A stretch of 64,000 nucleotides of DNA from Citrobacter sp. MGH106 (GCF_001037495.1 NZ_KQ089822.1:3801938-3865937), one strand, 5' to 3'. Shown: positions 1 through 10,547, numbered from the stretch's first letter. The notes: generated from the letters alone by a model not told the origin. Program-made: numbers and translations.

Positions 1-83
1 TCCGGATCAAAGGTTGATGTTGTACAGCTTCCTACAATGACACTTAACCTTCAGCTCCTATTCGGCACATAAAGGAACCAACG

Positions 84-1634
84 ATGCCCACGTCCCCTGA
101 ACTCGCGCTGCAACAGCGTTGCCAACAAATCGTGACCAGTCCGGTGCTCAGCCCTGAACAGAAACGCCATTTTCTGGCGCTGGAGGCAGAGAACGCTCTA
201 CCTTATCCCCATTTGCCTGTTGAGGCCCGCCAGGCGCTGGATGACGGGGTTATCTGCGATATGTATGAAGGTCATGCCCCGTTCAAGCCGCGCTATGTTT
301 TACCCGATTACGCTCGTTTTCTGGCCAACGGTTCATCATGGCTGGAACTGGAAGGCGCAAAGGATCTTGATGACGCATTATCCTTGCTGACCATCCTGTA
401 CCACCATGTTCCGTCAGTAACCTCGATGCCGGTCTACCTCGGGCAGATCGACGCTTTGCTGCAACCGTATGTTAGAATTCTAACACAAGAAGAGATCGAC
501 ATTCGAATAAAACGTTTCTGGCGTTATCTCGACAGAACGCTGCCAGATGCGTTTATGCATGCCAACATCGGTCCTGCTGACACACCAGTTACGCGAGCAA
601 TTTTACGTGCAGATGCAGAGTTAAAGCAGGTTTCCCCTAATCTGACATTTATTTATGATCCGCAAATTACTCCTGACGATCTTCTGTTGAACGTAGCGAA
701 AAATATTTGCGAATGCAGCAAACCACACATTTCCAACGGCCCTGAAAATGATAAAATTTTCACAAAAGGCCACTATGGCGTGGTCAGCTGTTACAACTCC
801 CTGCCTCTCGCTGGGGGAGGAAGTACGCTGGTCAGACTCAATCTGAAAGCCATCGCAGAGCGCAGCACGTCTGTCGATGACTTCTTTACGCGCACTCTAC
901 CGCACTACTGTCAGCAGCAAATCGCCATCATTGATTCACGATGTGAATTCCTCTACGAGAAATCACATTTCTTTGAGAATAGCTTCCTGGTGCAGGAAGG
1001 GTTGATTGATCCCAAACGTTTTGTACCAATGTTTGGGATGTACGGTCTGGCGGAAGCGGTAAACCTGCTTTGTGAAAAGGCCGGCCTGAGCGCCCGCTAC
1101 GGGAAGGATGAGAGTGCTAATGAGATGGGCTATCGTATCAGCGCCCAGCTTGCTGACTTTGTGGAAAACACACCAGTAAAATATGGCTGGAAGCAGCGCG
1201 CGATGCTGCATGCGCAGTCGGGTATCAGTTCTGATATTGGCACCACGCCGGGTGCGCGTCTGCCTTATGGCGATGAGCCGGATCCTATCACCCATCTGCA
1301 AACCGTTGCACCACACCACGCGTATTATCACGCCGGGATCAGCGATATTTTAACGCTGGATGAAACCATCAAACGCAATCCTCAGGCGTTGGTACAACTT
1401 TGCCTCGGGGCGTTTAAAGCTGGTATGCGTGAGTTTACGGCCAACGTGAGTGGTAACGATTTGGTACGCGTGACCGGTTATATGGTGCGCCTGTCCGATC
1501 TGGAAAAATATCGCGCCGAAGGCTCTCGCACCAATACCACCTGGCTGGGTGAAGAAGCCGCCCGCAATACGCGTATTCTGGATCGACAACCTCGTGTGGT
1601 AAGCCATGAACAGCAGATGCGCTTCGGTCAGTAA
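84..1634 (+). CDS. yjjI: Glycyl-radical enzyme family protein YjjI (DUF3029)
   Basis: 516 residues, the same length as E. coli YjjI. The C-terminal RVTGY motif puts the predicted radical glycine at Gly465. A conserved-looking VVSCYN segment places a candidate thiyl cysteine at Cys236. Glycyl-radical enzymes are oxygen-sensitive and need a radical-SAM activase, which is encoded immediately downstream by yjjW with a 29-bp overlap, so the two are translationally coupled. The substrate is not known to me. AAAGGAACC lies just before the ATG. The promoter is probably left of the window. Identification is confident; function is inferred only from the fold family and the partner gene. Confidence 0.93.
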   Translation: MPTSPELALQQRCQQIVTSPVLSPEQKRHFLALEAENALPYPHLPVEARQALDDGVICDMYEGHAPFKPRYVLPDYARFLANGSSWLELEGAKDLDDALSLLTILYHHVPSVTSMPVYLGQIDALLQPYVRILTQEEIDIRIKRFWRYLDRTLPDAFMHANIGPADTPVTRAILRADAELKQVSPNLTFIYDPQITPDDLLLNVAKNICECSKPHISNGPENDKIFTKGHYGVVSCYNSLPLAGGGSTLVRLNLKAIAERSTSVDDFFTRTLPHYCQQQIAIIDSRCEFLYEKSHFFENSFLVQEGLIDPKRFVPMFGMYGLAEAVNLLCEKAGLSARYGKDESANEMGYRISAQLADFVENTPVKYGWKQRAMLHAQSGISSDIGTTPGARLPYGDEPDPITHLQTVAPHHAYYHAGISDILTLDETIKRNPQALVQLCLGAFKAGMREFTANVSGNDLVRVTGYMVRLSDLEKYRAEGSRTNTTWLGEEAARNTRILDRQPRVVSHEQQMRFGQ

Positions 1635-2469
1635 GATCATCCCTTTCTCCTGCGTGGACGGGCCAGGCAGTCGTCTGACCCTCTTTTTACAGGGGTGTAA
1701 TTTGCGCTGTAAAAATTGCCACAACCCGTGGACGATGGGACGCTGCAACGATTGCGGGGAATGTGTTCCGCAGTGTCCACATCAGGCGCTAAGCCTGAAT
1801 ATGAGTAAAGTGGTGTGGCATTCTGATATTTGCCAGCAATGTGATACCTGCCTGCAAATGTGCCCACAGCAGGCGACACCGATGGCGCAGACCATGAGCG
1901 TCAATGAGGTTCTACGCCACATCCGTAAGGCATCATTGTTTATTGAGGGGATCACCGTCAGCGGTGGGGAAGCCACAACTCAACTCCCCTTTGTGATTGC
2001 GCTATTCTCAGCGATCAAAGCCGATCCGCAGTTACAGCACCTGACCTGCATGGTGGACAGCAACGGCTGGCTTGGCGAAACCGGCTGGCAGAAGCTGTTA
2101 CCGGTTTGCGACGGTGTAATGCTGGATTTCAAAGCCTGGGACAGCGCATACCATATGCAGCTTACCGGGCGCGATAATGCGACGATCAAGCGCAGTATTC
2201 TCTTTCTGGCTAAGCGGGGAAAACTTGCGGAATTGCGCCTGCTGGTCATTCCCGGTCAGGTGGATTATCTGCATCATATCGAACCACTGGCGGCGTTTAT
2301 TACCCAACTGGGACGCGTACCGGTGCGGCTTAATGCATTCCATGCGCATGGCGTATATGGCGAAGCCAAAGCGTGGGCGAACGCAACGCCGGAGGATGTG
2401 GAGCAATTGGCGAAAGAATTACGCAAGCGCGGGGTGGATAATCTGATTTATCCAGCGTTATATTTGTGA
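1606..2469 (+). CDS. yjjW: Radical-SAM glycyl-radical enzyme activase YjjW
   Basis: 287 residues. The radical-SAM CxxxCxxC motif is Cys31, Cys35 and Cys38. Two ferredoxin-type 4Fe-4S clusters follow at Cys47/50/53/57 and Cys76/79/82/86, the layout of PFL-activase-like proteins with an inserted ferredoxin domain. It would use SAM and an electron donor to abstract a hydrogen from the YjjI glycine. The start lies inside the end of yjjI, giving the same length as the E. coli protein and keeping the N-terminal strand of the SAM domain. A REP-like palindrome follows the stop. Confidence 0.93.
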   Translation: MNSRCASVSKIIPFSCVDGPGSRLTLFLQGCNLRCKNCHNPWTMGRCNDCGECVPQCPHQALSLNMSKVVWHSDICQQCDTCLQMCPQQATPMAQTMSVNEVLRHIRKASLFIEGITVSGGEATTQLPFVIALFSAIKADPQLQHLTCMVDSNGWLGETGWQKLLPVCDGVMLDFKAWDSAYHMQLTGRDNATIKRSILFLAKRGKLAELRLLVIPGQVDYLHHIEPLAAFITQLGRVPVRLNAFHAHGVYGEAKAWANATPEDVEQLAKELRKRGVDNLIYPALYL

Positions 2470-2472
2470 ATT

Positions 2473-2501
2473 GCCGGATAGCGCCTACGCCTTATCCGGC
2501 C
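2473..2501. repeat. REP-like palindrome between yjjW and yjjV
   Basis: GCCGGATAGCGCC is followed by an imperfect inverted copy ending TTATCCGGC, the usual REP (repetitive extragenic palindrome) core. It sits between two convergent genes, a typical REP position. It may stabilise 3' ends or help termination of either transcript. Confidence 0.75.
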
Positions 2502-2502
2502 A

Positions 2503-3279
2503 TCAGAGGGTAAACAACGCGGTCGTATTGCGATACAGCACATCAGCAATCACGTCCGCTGGCTCTGGACGCAATTCACATAAAACATCAAACACCCGGA
2601 CCACCTGTTCCGGGCGGTTAGGCTGGCCCTGAAAACCGTTTAACGGCATATCCGGCGCGTCGGTTTCCAGCAGCAATGCTTCCAGCGGTAACTGCGCCAC
2701 CACCTCACGCGTTTTACTGGCGCGTGGATAGGTAATGGTCCCGCCCACGCCAATTTTATAGCCCAATTGAACAAAGCGCTCCGCCTGCTGCATGCTTCCT
2801 GCAAAACCGTGTACTACACCGGTTCGCGGGAGGGCGTGGCGTTTAAGATGCATCGCCAGCTTGTCATGGGTGCGGCGCGAATGCAGGATCACCGGCATAT
2901 CGTAGCGTTTCGCCAGCTTAAGCTGCGCCTCCAGTACCCATTCCTGCTTGTCGAAGTGCGGATCGTCGCGCCACAGATCCAGTCCGATCTCTCCGACGGC
3001 AACTACTTTCTGCGGTCGTTTTTCCAGTTCCTGTTGCAGTCTATCCAGACAGTCGCCGTCGTGATGTTCAATAACAATGGGGTGCAGACCCAATGCGGCA
3101 AACAACGATGGATAGGTTTGTGCTAACACCAGCACGCGGAAAAAATTCACCGCCTCAGTGGCCGGGACAATGATGCTGTTCACCCCGGCCTCAGCGGCAC
3201 GCTGGATACTGGCAGGTTCATCACCGACAAAGGGCGGAAAATCAAAATGACAATGCGTATCGATAAAACGATAACTCAC
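2503..3279 (-). CDS. yjjV: TatD-family metal-dependent hydrolase YjjV
   Basis: 258 residues with the TatD amidohydrolase layout: metal-binding His9 and His11 in DTHCHF, a VGEIGLD glutamate, ILHSR and VVHGF histidines, and LLETDAPD near the end. The family are metal-dependent DNases or hydrolases; the physiological substrate of YjjV is not firmly known. The start is a GTG overlapping the TGA of yjjU (GTGA), so translation is coupled to yjjU. Confidence 0.92.
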   Translation of the reverse strand: MSYRFIDTHCHFDFPPFVGDEPASIQRAAEAGVNSIIVPATEAVNFFRVLVLAQTYPSLFAALGLHPIVIEHHDGDCLDRLQQELEKRPQKVVAVGEIGLDLWRDDPHFDKQEWVLEAQLKLAKRYDMPVILHSRRTHDKLAMHLKRHALPRTGVVHGFAGSMQQAERFVQLGYKIGVGGTITYPRASKTREVVAQLPLEALLLETDAPDMPLNGFQGQPNRPEQVVRVFDVLCELRPEPADVIADVLYRNTTALFTL

Positions 3280-4349
3280 GCCAGATCCTCATTATTGAAT
3301 GTCGTATCGTTGGCCTGGGGTGCGTGGGTAACCAGCGGGGCATGGGCATCATTGGCAACCGGTGCAGGAGGGACCACCACCGGCCCCGGCACCACAATCT
3401 TCGGAGTCTGGCGCGGCAACGGCGTATTTTTCGTCAACAACTTACCCACGGTAGCCAAAAAGTAACGACCGCAAAGGCGTCCTGTTTTGTAGTCTTCTCT
3501 CAGTGCCGGAATACGGCTACCTAACGCCATACTGTGCAGCGGTTTTGGCGGATAGATCTCAAAGATACGCAGCTTACCGGGCGGTTTTTCAATAAAATTC
3601 TGAATAGCACGATAGCTGGTTTCATGATGCTGAACTAAATTCACCAACGGTTGCAAGCTGCTTTCCCCCAGCCAGCGCTCCATCCGCTTGAACCACTGTG
3701 GCGTATAGTACATTTGCGAGGGCACGGTGCGGATCACCACCAACGTTTTTGCCCCCTGCTTTGCCGCCTCCTGCACGGGGATAGCATCGCTAATTCCCCC
3801 ATCCAGATAGTTGACACCGTCAAGCAACACTCCCGAACGATAGAATCCCGGAATAGCACTGGAGGCGCGGATAAGGTCGAGCCAATTCTGTCGGGTAGGT
3901 GAAAAGTAGCCCGGGCTATAGTCATCTCCCCGACAGGCGCACATGTAAAAAGCTTTTCCCGCTGCAAACAGGCGCTCTGCGTTATCAATCGCCAGCGGCA
4001 TCTGCGTCGATGTTGAATCCACCAGCCAGTCGAGATCGATAAGATTTCCCCCGCGCACAAATCGCACCGGGTCAAAGAACTCACGCTTTGTGGTGTAACG
4101 CATAATAACTTTGCGTCCGTAACCGGGCTGATTACAAAGATAGGCCGAAAGATTTTGCGCGCCAGCGGAAGTCCCGTAGTAGAAATCAAAGGGATTGAAT
4201 TGCGCACGCATGAACTCATCCAGTACGCCTGCAGTAAAGATCCCCCTTTGTCCTCCGCCTTCGCACACCAGCGCCATACTGCCAGGTTGAAACGGACGTA
4301 ACGATAACGGCGCAATATTACCGAGCGTGACGGGTATTCTCTGCCCCAC
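3276..4349 (-). CDS. yjjU: Patatin-like phospholipase YjjU
   Basis: Predicted cytoplasmic serine lipid acyl hydrolase. From the chosen GTG at 4349 the protein is 357 residues, with the patatin oxyanion motif CEGGGQRG near residues 29-36, nucleophile Ser61 in GTSAG, and the dyad aspartate Asp183 in DGG. The GTG has AGGAAGG five bases upstream; a longer reading frame to an ATG at 4385 exists but lacks this site. First gene of a yjjU-yjjV pair. The C-terminal tail is rich in proline and valine and less conserved in character. Confidence 0.9.
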   Translation of the reverse strand: MGQRIPVTLGNIAPLSLRPFQPGSMALVCEGGGQRGIFTAGVLDEFMRAQFNPFDFYYGTSAGAQNLSAYLCNQPGYGRKVIMRYTTKREFFDPVRFVRGGNLIDLDWLVDSTSTQMPLAIDNAERLFAAGKAFYMCACRGDDYSPGYFSPTRQNWLDLIRASSAIPGFYRSGVLLDGVNYLDGGISDAIPVQEAAKQGAKTLVVIRTVPSQMYYTPQWFKRMERWLGESSLQPLVNLVQHHETSYRAIQNFIEKPPGKLRIFEIYPPKPLHSMALGSRIPALREDYKTGRLCGRYFLATVGKLLTKNTPLPRQTPKIVVPGPVVVPPAPVANDAHAPLVTHAPQANDTTFNNEDLA

Positions 4350-4409
4350 CTCTGCCTTCCTGTATTTTTTGTGATAGAACGACAAAGTAACGCAATTTGC
4401 TCATCGCTA

Positions 4410-4465
4410 AAACCGTAAAAGCCAGTCCACTGGACTGGCTTGGTAGCAATTTTTCTTTACGGTTT
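4410..4465. terminator. Nested inverted repeat between ytjA and yjjU
   Basis: An inner palindrome (AGCCAGTCCA and its complement, 4420-4440) is enclosed by a second arm pair, AAACCGTAAA and TTTACGGTTT. It lies just downstream of ytjA (minus strand) and 60 bases before yjjU. A role in ending ytjA transcription is plausible; the long T-run expected of a strong intrinsic terminator is missing. Confidence 0.5.
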
Positions 4466-4470
4466 ACGCG

Positions 4471-4632
4471 CTAGGGTCGTTTACGACCGGTAAACAGGCT
4501 AACCAGAAACAGGATAATCCCGACCACGAAGACTATTTTTGCCGCACCTGCAGCGGTACCCGCAAGTCCACCAAATCCCAGAGCGGCGGCAATTAACGCG
4601 ATAACCAGAAATATGATGCCCCAACGAAACAT
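4471..4632 (-). CDS. ytjA: Small hydrophobic membrane protein YtjA (DUF1328)
   Basis: 53 residues, starting [22 protein letters not shown], two hydrophobic segments split by a glycine/alanine-rich turn and a basic end (GRKRP). Matches the E. coli YtjA small membrane protein in length and pattern. The ATG at 4632 is chosen over an upstream in-frame codon because AAAGGAGA lies directly before it. Function unknown; the family is common in stress-responsive, osmotically induced neighbourhoods, and osmY is next door. Confidence 0.85.
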   Translation of the reverse strand: MFRWGIIFLVIALIAAALGFGGLAGTAAGAAKIVFVVGIILFLVSLFTGRKRP

Positions 4633-4761
4633 ACGCTTCTCCTTTACCATAGTTAATGTCAACCGCTTGATATGGACGCTCAGGCCGCCCTTTTGCGATA
4701 TTTTTTAGTGTGGTGCACAACACGCCTTCCGACAAACATCGGGAAGGCGAATTAAGTCGAA

Positions 4762-5379
4762 TTACTGAGTTTTGAGATCGTTTTTGACGCTTTTCACGCC
4801 ATCAACGGCTTTGGCGATGCTCTCAGCACGATCGCTTTGAGCCTGTGAATCGACGGTTCCGGAAAGCTGAACTACACCATCGGTAGTCTCTACTTTCACT
4901 TTACGGGAAGGGACTATGTCATCAGCCAGCAGTTTCGCTTTCACTTCGCTGGTGGTTGCCGTATCGCCCGCATAGCCTTTTACAGTCGTACTTTTGCTAT
5001 CCCGAACGTGCAGTTTGTCGCTAACGGAGGTCACCCCTTCAACGCCTTTCGCTACCTTCACCGCTTCTTCAGCCTGGGCCTGGCTTTCAACAAACCCACT
5101 TAACGTAACCACTTTTTGGTCTGTTTTGACGGAGATATCGGTGCTCTTAATACTTTCGTGATCCACCAGCGCGGCTTTTACTTTTGCAGTGATGGAGCTG
5201 TCATCCATGAAATTACCGACTTTGTTCATAGAGCTATCGACTTTCTGCCCCGCGCTTTCAAGACCGGATTGCGCTTTGTCCATTGTCGCGTTTTCTGCAA
5301 AAGCAGAACCCGTTGCAACAGCAGAAGTCAGCATCACGGCCAGCAGCGTTTTAGAAATCTTCAGTCTTGTCATTGTCAT
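4762..5379 (-). CDS. osmY: Periplasmic osmotically induced chaperone-like protein OsmY
   Basis: 205 residues. A Sec signal peptide covers roughly residues 1-28, with cleavage after AFA. Two BON domains follow (about 60-125 and 140-205), each with a hydrophobic VxLSGxVxSQAQ core. BON domains associate with membranes and phospholipid. E. coli OsmY is periplasmic and induced by high salt and sigma-S. The MTMTRLKIS start at 5379 is chosen; the frame remains open upstream, but those codons would precede the signal peptide. Confidence 0.93.
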   Translation of the reverse strand: MTMTRLKISKTLLAVMLTSAVATGSAFAENATMDKAQSGLESAGQKVDSSMNKVGNFMDDSSITAKVKAALVDHESIKSTDISVKTDQKVVTLSGFVESQAQAEEAVKVAKGVEGVTSVSDKLHVRDSKSTTVKGYAGDTATTSEVKAKLLADDIVPSRKVKVETTDGVVQLSGTVDSQAQSDRAESIAKAVDGVKSVKNDLKTQ

Positions 5380-5784
5380 CGATTTAATCCTGTTTTTTTG
5401 CTCATAATTCGAGCATTGGCAGCACATGTGCTGCATTGCTGAATGTGGCGAAAATCACTCAATTCAGAAGTCAATGGTCGCCATCACAATCAACAGTACT
5501 CACATTGATGTTCTGCACGACGACAACCCGAACCAGTTATTAATATCGTGATAAAAATAAATATCAGTTCTAACAACCATAAACATATATTTGCATGGCA
5601 TTTAAAGCCGACACTTATGTCATCACTTTGTTAAATATAGATCACAATTTCGAAGTCGCTGACCAAACAGATTAAAAAACAGACAAAACGAAGATAAAAT
5701 GCGGGATTTAAGAACATTCCGTAAGGGATTAAAAAGGCAGGGAAAGTCGCAGGGTACGGCAGAAGCCGCACCCTGGAAGGTCGA
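5380..5784. other. Intergenic region between osmY and prfC
   Basis: 405 bases without a convincing gene. It should contain the osmY promoter and leader, reading leftward. A perfect 16-base palindrome, GCAGCACATGTGCTGC, lies at 5419-5434, 40-55 bases upstream of the osmY ATG. The rest is A/T-rich. No clear terminator for prfC was identified. Confidence 0.5.
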
Positions 5785-7374
5785 TTAGTGTTCGCGCGTT
5801 TTACGGAACGTAACGTCAGGATAACGTTCCTGGGTGAGGTTCAGGTTAACCATGGTAGGGGCAATATAGGTAAGATTATCACCACCATCCAGCGCCAGCT
5901 GAACTTCGTTTTTACGCTTAAATTCTTCGAATTTTTTCACGTCTGTACATTCTACCCAGCGCGCAGTTGCCACGTTGACCGACTCATAAATCGCTTCAAC
6001 GTTGTACTCGCTTTTCAGGCGTGAAACGACCACATCAAACTGCAGCACACCGACCGCACCAACGATCAGATCGTTATTGGCAATCGGACGGAAGACCTGC
6101 ACCGCACCTTCTTCAGAAAGCTGAACCAGACCTTTCAACAGCTGTTTTTGCTTCAACGGATCTTTCAGGCGAATACGACGGAACAGCTCCGGTGCGAAGT
6201 TCGGGATACCGGTGAACTTCATCATTTCGCCCTGAGTAAAGGTATCACCAATCTGAATGGTGCCGTGGTTGTGCAGACCGAGGATATCGCCTGGATACGC
6301 TTCTTCCACGTGAGAACGATCTCCAGCCATAAAGGTCAGCGCATCTGAAATAACCACATCTTTACCAATGCGCACCTGACGCATTTTCATGCCTTTCTCA
6401 TATTTTCCGGAAACAACACGCATAAACGCCACGCGGTCGCGATGTTTCGGGTCCATATTGGCCTGAATTTTAAAGACGAAACCAGTGAACTTCTCTTCTG
6501 AGGCTTCAACTACGCGGGTATCGGTTTTACGTGGCATTGGCGCTGGCGCCCACTCCACCAGACCGTCCAGCATATGGTCTACACCGAAGTTACCCAGTGC
6601 GGTCCCGAAGAAAACCGGTGTTATTTCACCCGCCAGGAACAGCTCATGGTCAAACTCGTTAGAAGCCCCCTGAACCAGCTCCAGCTCATCACGCAACTGC
6701 TGAGCCAGATCTTCACCCACTGCCGCGTCGAGATCCGGGTTATTCAGACCTTTGACAATACGAACTTCCTGGATGGTATGGCCTTTACCGGTCTGGTACA
6801 GGTAGGTCTCATCTTTATAAAGGTGATACACGCCTTTGAACAATTTACCGCAGCCAATCGGCCACGTAATCGGCGCACAGCCGATTTTCAGCTCGTTTTC
6901 CACTTCATCCAGCAGTTCCATCGGATCGCGGATATCACGGTCAAGTTTGTTCATAAAGGTCAGGATCGGGGTATCACGCAGACGCGTAACTTCCATCAAC
7001 TTACGGGTCCTGTCTTCAACACCTTTTGCGGCGTCGATGACCATCAGGCAGCAGTCCACCGCCGTCAGCGTACGGTAAGTATCCTCAGAGAAGTCTTCGT
7101 GCCCAGGGGTGTCCAGCAGGTTCACCAGACAGTCATGATACGGAAACTGCATTACCGAGGTAGTAATGGAGATACCACGCTGCTTTTCCATCTCCATCCA
7201 GTCAGATTTCGCATGCTGGCTGGAGCCACGGCCTTTTACCGTACCGGCGGTCTGGATAGCCTGTCCGAATAACAGCACCTTTTCGGTGATAGTCGTTTTA
7301 CCGGCATCCGGGTGAGAAATAATGGCAAAAGTGCGGCGTTTAGCCACCTCCTGCAAATAAGGAGACAACGTCAT
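5785..7374 (-). CDS. prfC: Peptide chain release factor 3
   Basis: 529 residues, the E. coli length. A translational GTPase that removes RF1/RF2 from the ribosome after peptide release. G1 is SHPDAGKTT near the N-terminus, G3 is DTPGHEDF and G4 is NKLD, followed by domain II and the RF3 C-terminal domain. The ATG at 7374 is preferred over an in-frame TTG at 7380; AGAAGA lies upstream. It follows yjjG by 92 bases on the same strand and may be read from the holD operon or from its own promoter. Confidence 0.97.
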   Translation of the reverse strand: MTLSPYLQEVAKRRTFAIISHPDAGKTTITEKVLLFGQAIQTAGTVKGRGSSQHAKSDWMEMEKQRGISITTSVMQFPYHDCLVNLLDTPGHEDFSEDTYRTLTAVDCCLMVIDAAKGVEDRTRKLMEVTRLRDTPILTFMNKLDRDIRDPMELLDEVENELKIGCAPITWPIGCGKLFKGVYHLYKDETYLYQTGKGHTIQEVRIVKGLNNPDLDAAVGEDLAQQLRDELELVQGASNEFDHELFLAGEITPVFFGTALGNFGVDHMLDGLVEWAPAPMPRKTDTRVVEASEEKFTGFVFKIQANMDPKHRDRVAFMRVVSGKYEKGMKMRQVRIGKDVVISDALTFMAGDRSHVEEAYPGDILGLHNHGTIQIGDTFTQGEMMKFTGIPNFAPELFRRIRLKDPLKQKQLLKGLVQLSEEGAVQVFRPIANNDLIVGAVGVLQFDVVVSRLKSEYNVEAIYESVNVATARWVECTDVKKFEEFKRKNEVQLALDGGDNLTYIAPTMVNLNLTQERYPDVTFRKTREH

Positions 7375-7466
7375 AGTCAAATCTTCTTAGGTAAGCACGG
7401 CATCAGGCCGGGCATGTTGAATACGAAAAATTGCGGCTATTTTACCCATCAACAGGGGGGAGGCAA

Positions 7467-8144
7467 TCAGTGTTTACACAGGAGTTGCTCCAGTTCGCTT
7501 AATGACGCAACCGTCCAGGTCGGCTGAATGCCCACAGGCTGCTCACGATGGTGTGCATTTAGCCAGCAGGTGGACAGTCCGGAATTGATACCGCCAAGAA
7601 TATCTGACTCCGCAGTATCACCCACCATAAGTACTCGAGAGCGATCAGGATTGCCCGCCAGCGTCAGTGCATGATCAAAAATACGCGGATCGGGTTTTGC
7701 CACACCAACCTGTTCAGAAATGACCAGCAGATCGAAAAAGTCTCGCAGACCCGTACGCTCAAGGCGGATTTGCTGCAATGCGGTAAAGCCGTTGGTAATA
7801 ATGCCAATTTTCGTTTTGCCACGAATCGCATTCAAGAGCGAAACAGCGCCCGGTAGCGGGGAGCAAATCTCCGCCATCGCATTAATAAAAGCGTCGTTCA
7901 GAGAGCCAGGCGGCACGTTCAGGCGCTCAGCCCAGCTCTGGAAACGAGCATGCTGCAGTTGTAATGACGTTATCGCACCGTTTTGATAGTCCACCCACAG
8001 TGGCTTATTCACGGCCTGATAGTCCTGAAAATCTTCAGCGGTAAAGGTAATGCTATAGTCGAGAAACATCCGCTGTAGGCCGGTAAACGCATCAAATGTG
8101 AACAACGTTTCATCGGCATCAAAGAAAATCCAGTCCCACTTCAT
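7467..8144 (-). CDS. yjjG: HAD-superfamily pyrimidine nucleotidase YjjG
   Basis: 225 residues. HAD motif I is FFDADETLF (nucleophile Asp near residue 9), motif II is IITNGF, and the C-terminal motif is [11 protein letters not shown]. coli YjjG is a house-cleaning 5'-nucleotidase acting on dUMP, dTMP and non-canonical pyrimidine nucleotides. Three ATGs in tandem open the frame; 8144 gives the E. coli length, while AAGG is better spaced from the first (8150). It starts 17 bases after rimI in the holD-rimI-yjjG operon. Confidence 0.92.
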   Translation of the reverse strand: MKWDWIFFDADETLFTFDAFTGLQRMFLDYSITFTAEDFQDYQAVNKPLWVDYQNGAITSLQLQHARFQSWAERLNVPPGSLNDAFINAMAEICSPLPGAVSLLNAIRGKTKIGIITNGFTALQQIRLERTGLRDFFDLLVISEQVGVAKPDPRIFDHALTLAGNPDRSRVLMVGDTAESDILGGINSGLSTCWLNAHHREQPVGIQPTWTVASLSELEQLLCKH

Positions 8145-8161
8145 CATCATTACACCTTGTC

Positions 8162-8608
8162 TTACATGCTGATTGGCAATGCCATTATAATGGCGTCTTC
8201 GTGACCGTCGGCTGTCGGATAGTAATTACGACGAATCGTCGCTTCGTTAAAGCCTAAGCTTTCATATAGCGCGATAGCCGCAGCATTCGAAGCGCGCACC
8301 TCGAGCCACAGCGTCCGAATCCCCCGCTTTTCCAGTTCATCGATCAAATGATCCAGTAGTTCGCGTCCTAAACCTCGACGCTGAAAATTAGGGTCGACGG
8401 CAATATTGAACAGCGTAGCTTCATCCAGCACCACCTGCGTAATTGCAAAGGCGGCCATCGTTCCGTCAACTGTGAGCTGAAAATTGAGGTAACGATCGCC
8501 CTGGTTGCTGGCAAATGTTTTTTCACTCCATGGAAATGCATGGGCGCGTTTTTCAATCTGAAATGCTGTGGGTAAATCAGTCGGACCGAGGGAAGAAATC
8601 GTGTTCAT
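8162..8608 (-). CDS. rimI: Ribosomal protein S18 N-alpha-acetyltransferase
   Basis: 148 residues, GNAT fold. The acetyl-CoA pyrophosphate-binding loop is QRRGLGREL, and the C-terminal [15 protein letters not shown] segment is typical of RimI. It acetylates the N-terminal alanine of ribosomal protein S18. The MNTISSL start at 8608 is chosen because it gives the known length, although the frame extends far upstream through holD. It overlaps holD by 32 bases, suggesting translational coupling. Confidence 0.95.
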   Translation of the reverse strand: MNTISSLGPTDLPTAFQIEKRAHAFPWSEKTFASNQGDRYLNFQLTVDGTMAAFAITQVVLDEATLFNIAVDPNFQRRGLGRELLDHLIDELEKRGIRTLWLEVRASNAAAIALYESLGFNEATIRRNYYPTADGHEDAIIMALPISM

Positions 8609-8990
8609 ATGCGCAGATTTGTTGCCATAAAGCGGCACGTGCCGCTGGGTTTTCCCGTAATTCATTAAACGCCGGGCTGGCGACCTGAGCGCCATCCAAC
8701 TGCAAAGGCTCTTCGGTACCCAGCCGCCAGCTATTACAGCGACTGCCTTGTGGTAGCATGGCGACACGGTCAGGCGTCAGTTGTAAAACCTGATCCGGAC
8801 TGACGGTCAATGCGTGTAAAATATCGCTCATCAACGGTTCGGTTAGCGCGGGTAACTCCGCGGCAACCATTACCAGACGGACATGCGCAGGAATTGAAAC
8901 CGCGATCTCGCCCTGCAGTGCGCCAGGACGACGCAGCGACCACTGCGTAATGCCCAGTTGCTGTAACTGCCAGTCTCGTCGGGATGTCAT
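8577..8990 (-). CDS. holD: DNA polymerase III psi subunit
   Basis: 137 residues starting MTSRRDWQLQQLGITQW, matching HolD throughout. Psi, with chi, links the clamp loader to SSB; its N-terminal tail contacts the DnaX ATPase. First gene of the holD-rimI-yjjG operon. The start at 8990 is chosen for family length; earlier in-frame codons extend towards the divergent rsmC promoter and are unlikely to be used. Confidence 0.94.
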   Translation of the reverse strand: MTSRRDWQLQQLGITQWSLRRPGALQGEIAVSIPAHVRLVMVAAELPALTEPLMSDILHALTVSPDQVLQLTPDRVAMLPQGSRCNSWRLGTEEPLQLDGAQVASPAFNELRENPAARAALWQQICAYEHDFFPRSD

Positions 8991-9110
8991 AGCGAAACAC
9001 TCCTGTCTATCAGGGGCGCAAATATAGCAAATCTGTCGAATCAGCGCCAACAAACAACGATACACGTCATCCCGCAGGCCGCCTTGATACAGCTTGAATG
9101 ATTTTGTGTA

Positions 9111-9116
9111 TATAAT
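9111..9116 (+). promoter_or_regulatory. Candidate -10 element for rsmC
   Basis: A consensus TATAAT lies 30 bases upstream of the rsmC ATG in the divergent holD-rsmC gap. No -35 hexamer has good spacing: TTGATA ends 21 bases upstream and TTGAAT 11 bases upstream. The assignment therefore rests on the -10 alone. Confidence 0.4.
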
Positions 9117-9145
9117 CGCAACCTGTATAAATTGAGGAGCACTCC

Positions 9146-10177
9146 ATGTCTGCTTTTACCCCGGCAAGTGAAGTCTTGCTGCGCCACAGTGATGATTTCG
9201 AACAAAGCCGTATTCTGTTTGCCGGTGATTTGCAAGATGACCTGCCAGCCCACTTCGAAAGCGCCGCCAGCCGGGCGCATACCCAACAACTCCACCACTG
9301 GCAGGTATTAAACCGTCAGATGGGTGACAACGTTCGCTTTAGCCTCGTCGCACAGGCCGAAGACATCGCAGATAGCGATACGTTAATTTACTACTGGCCC
9401 AAAAATAAGCCGGAAGCCCAATTTCAGCTGATGAATATTCTGTCGCTACTGCCGGTGGGCAGCGATATTTTTGTCGTCGGTGAGAACCGCAGTGGCGTAC
9501 GCAGCGCAGAACAAATGCTGGCCGAATACGCACCGCTGAATAAAGTCGACAGTGCGCGCCGCTGTGGCCTCTATCACGGTCGTCTGGAAAAACAGCCAGT
9601 CTTTGACGCCGAAAAATACTGGGATGAGTACAACGTTGACAATTTGACCATCAAAACGCTACCTGGTGTGTTCAGCCGTGATGGCCTGGATGTGGGCAGC
9701 CAGTTGCTGCTGTCAACGTTGACACCGCACACCAAAGGTAAAGTTCTGGATGTTGGCTGTGGCGCAGGCGTACTCTCCGTCGCATTAGCCAGCCATTCAC
9801 CGAAAGTTCGTTTAACGCTGTGCGATGTCAGCGCATCTGCGGTTGAAGCCAGCCGCGCAACGCTGGCCGCAAATGGTATTGAAGGTGATGTTCTCGCCAG
9901 TAACGTCTTTTCCGATGTGACCGGGCGCTTTGATATGATCATCTCTAACCCGCCATTCCACGACGGTATGCAGACCAGTCTTGATGCCGCACAAACGTTA
10001 ATTCGCGGGGCGGTTCGTCATCTGAACAGCGGCGGTGAATTGCGTATTGTGGCCAACGCATTCCTGCCTTACCCGAAAGTGCTGGATGAAATGTTTGGCT
10101 TCCATGAAGTCATCGCCCAGACCGGACGTTTTAAAGTGTACCGTACCGTGATGACGCGTCAGGCGAAGAAAGCATAA
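9146..10177 (+). CDS. rsmC: 16S rRNA m2G1207 methyltransferase
   Basis: 343 residues, the E. coli length. Tandem MTase-like halves: a degenerate N-terminal domain (about 1-170) and a catalytic C-terminal domain with SAM motif [12 protein letters not shown] and catalytic SNPPFHDG. It methylates N2 of G1207 in 16S rRNA within the 30S subunit. ATTGAGGAG precedes the ATG. A good intrinsic terminator follows and separates it from the tRNA operon. Confidence 0.97.
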   Translation: MSAFTPASEVLLRHSDDFEQSRILFAGDLQDDLPAHFESAASRAHTQQLHHWQVLNRQMGDNVRFSLVAQAEDIADSDTLIYYWPKNKPEAQFQLMNILSLLPVGSDIFVVGENRSGVRSAEQMLAEYAPLNKVDSARRCGLYHGRLEKQPVFDAEKYWDEYNVDNLTIKTLPGVFSRDGLDVGSQLLLSTLTPHTKGKVLDVGCGAGVLSVALASHSPKVRLTLCDVSASAVEASRATLAANGIEGDVLASNVFSDVTGRFDMIISNPPFHDGMQTSLDAAQTLIRGAVRHLNSGGELRIVANAFLPYPKVLDEMFGFHEVIAQTGRFKVYRTVMTRQAKKA

Positions 10178-10188
10178 CTGGAATATGT

Positions 10189-10213
10189 AACGGCCATTTA
10201 CATGGCCGTTTTT
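10189..10213 (+). terminator. Intrinsic terminator after rsmC
   Basis: AACGGCCAT and its complement ATGGCCGTT form a 9-bp stem with a TTAC loop, followed by further T residues. It starts 12 bases after the rsmC stop. Confidence 0.85.
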
Positions 10214-10245
10214 GCACCAATCAACCCAGACTGCACAATTAACTA

Positions 10246-10273
10246 TTGACGAAAAGCTGAAAACCACTAGAAT
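10246..10273 (+). promoter_or_regulatory. Stable-RNA promoter of the tRNA-Leu operon
   Basis: TTGACG at 10246-10251 and TAGAAT at 10268-10273 are separated by 16 bp and followed by a GC-rich discriminator (GCGCCTCC). That discriminator is typical of promoters under stringent ppGpp/DksA control. The predicted start lies about 35 bases ahead of the first mature tRNA end. Confidence 0.8.
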
Positions 10274-10314
10274 GCGCCTCCGTGGTAACGATACTTTTTG
10301 AGTATCGATGGTAT

Positions 10315-10401
10315 GCGAAGGTGGCGGAATTGGTAGACGCGCTAGCTTCAGGTGTTAGTGTCCTTACGGACGTGGGGGTTCAAGTCCCCCCCCTCGCACC
10401 A
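10315..10401 (+). tRNA. leuV: tRNA-Leu (anticodon CAG), copy 1
   Basis: 87 bases with encoded CCA. The acceptor stem begins GCGAAGG, the anticodon CAG is at 10349-10351, a long class-II variable arm follows, and the T-arm is GGTTCAAGTCC. It reads the common CUG leucine codon. First of three near-identical tandem copies. Confidence 0.97.
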
Positions 10402-10429
10402 TAATCCACGTTGATATTGCTCGCTCTGG

Positions 10430-10516
10430 GCGAAGGTGGCGGAATTGGTAGACGCGCTAGCTTCAGGTGTTAGTGTTCTTACGGACGTGGGGGTTCAAGT
10501 CCCCCCCCTCGCACCA
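10430..10516 (+). tRNA. leuP: tRNA-Leu (anticodon CAG), copy 2
   Basis: 87 bases with encoded CCA. It differs from copies 1 and 3 at one site, C to T at 10477 in the variable arm, changing a G-C pair of that stem to G-U. The spacer from copy 1 is 28 bases. Confidence 0.97.
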
Positions 10517-10547
10517 ACGAGGCGATATCAAAAAGTAAGATGACTGT

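Noticed and set aside
6574-7272. Antisense open frame of 232 codons in prfC
   Set aside because: prfC is fully conserved on the other strand; the frame has no ribosome site or domain.
9084-9116. Complete sigma-70 promoter for rsmC
   Set aside because: Candidate -35 hexamers are 11 or 21 bases from the TATAAT, both outside the usual 15-19 range; only the -10 is listed.
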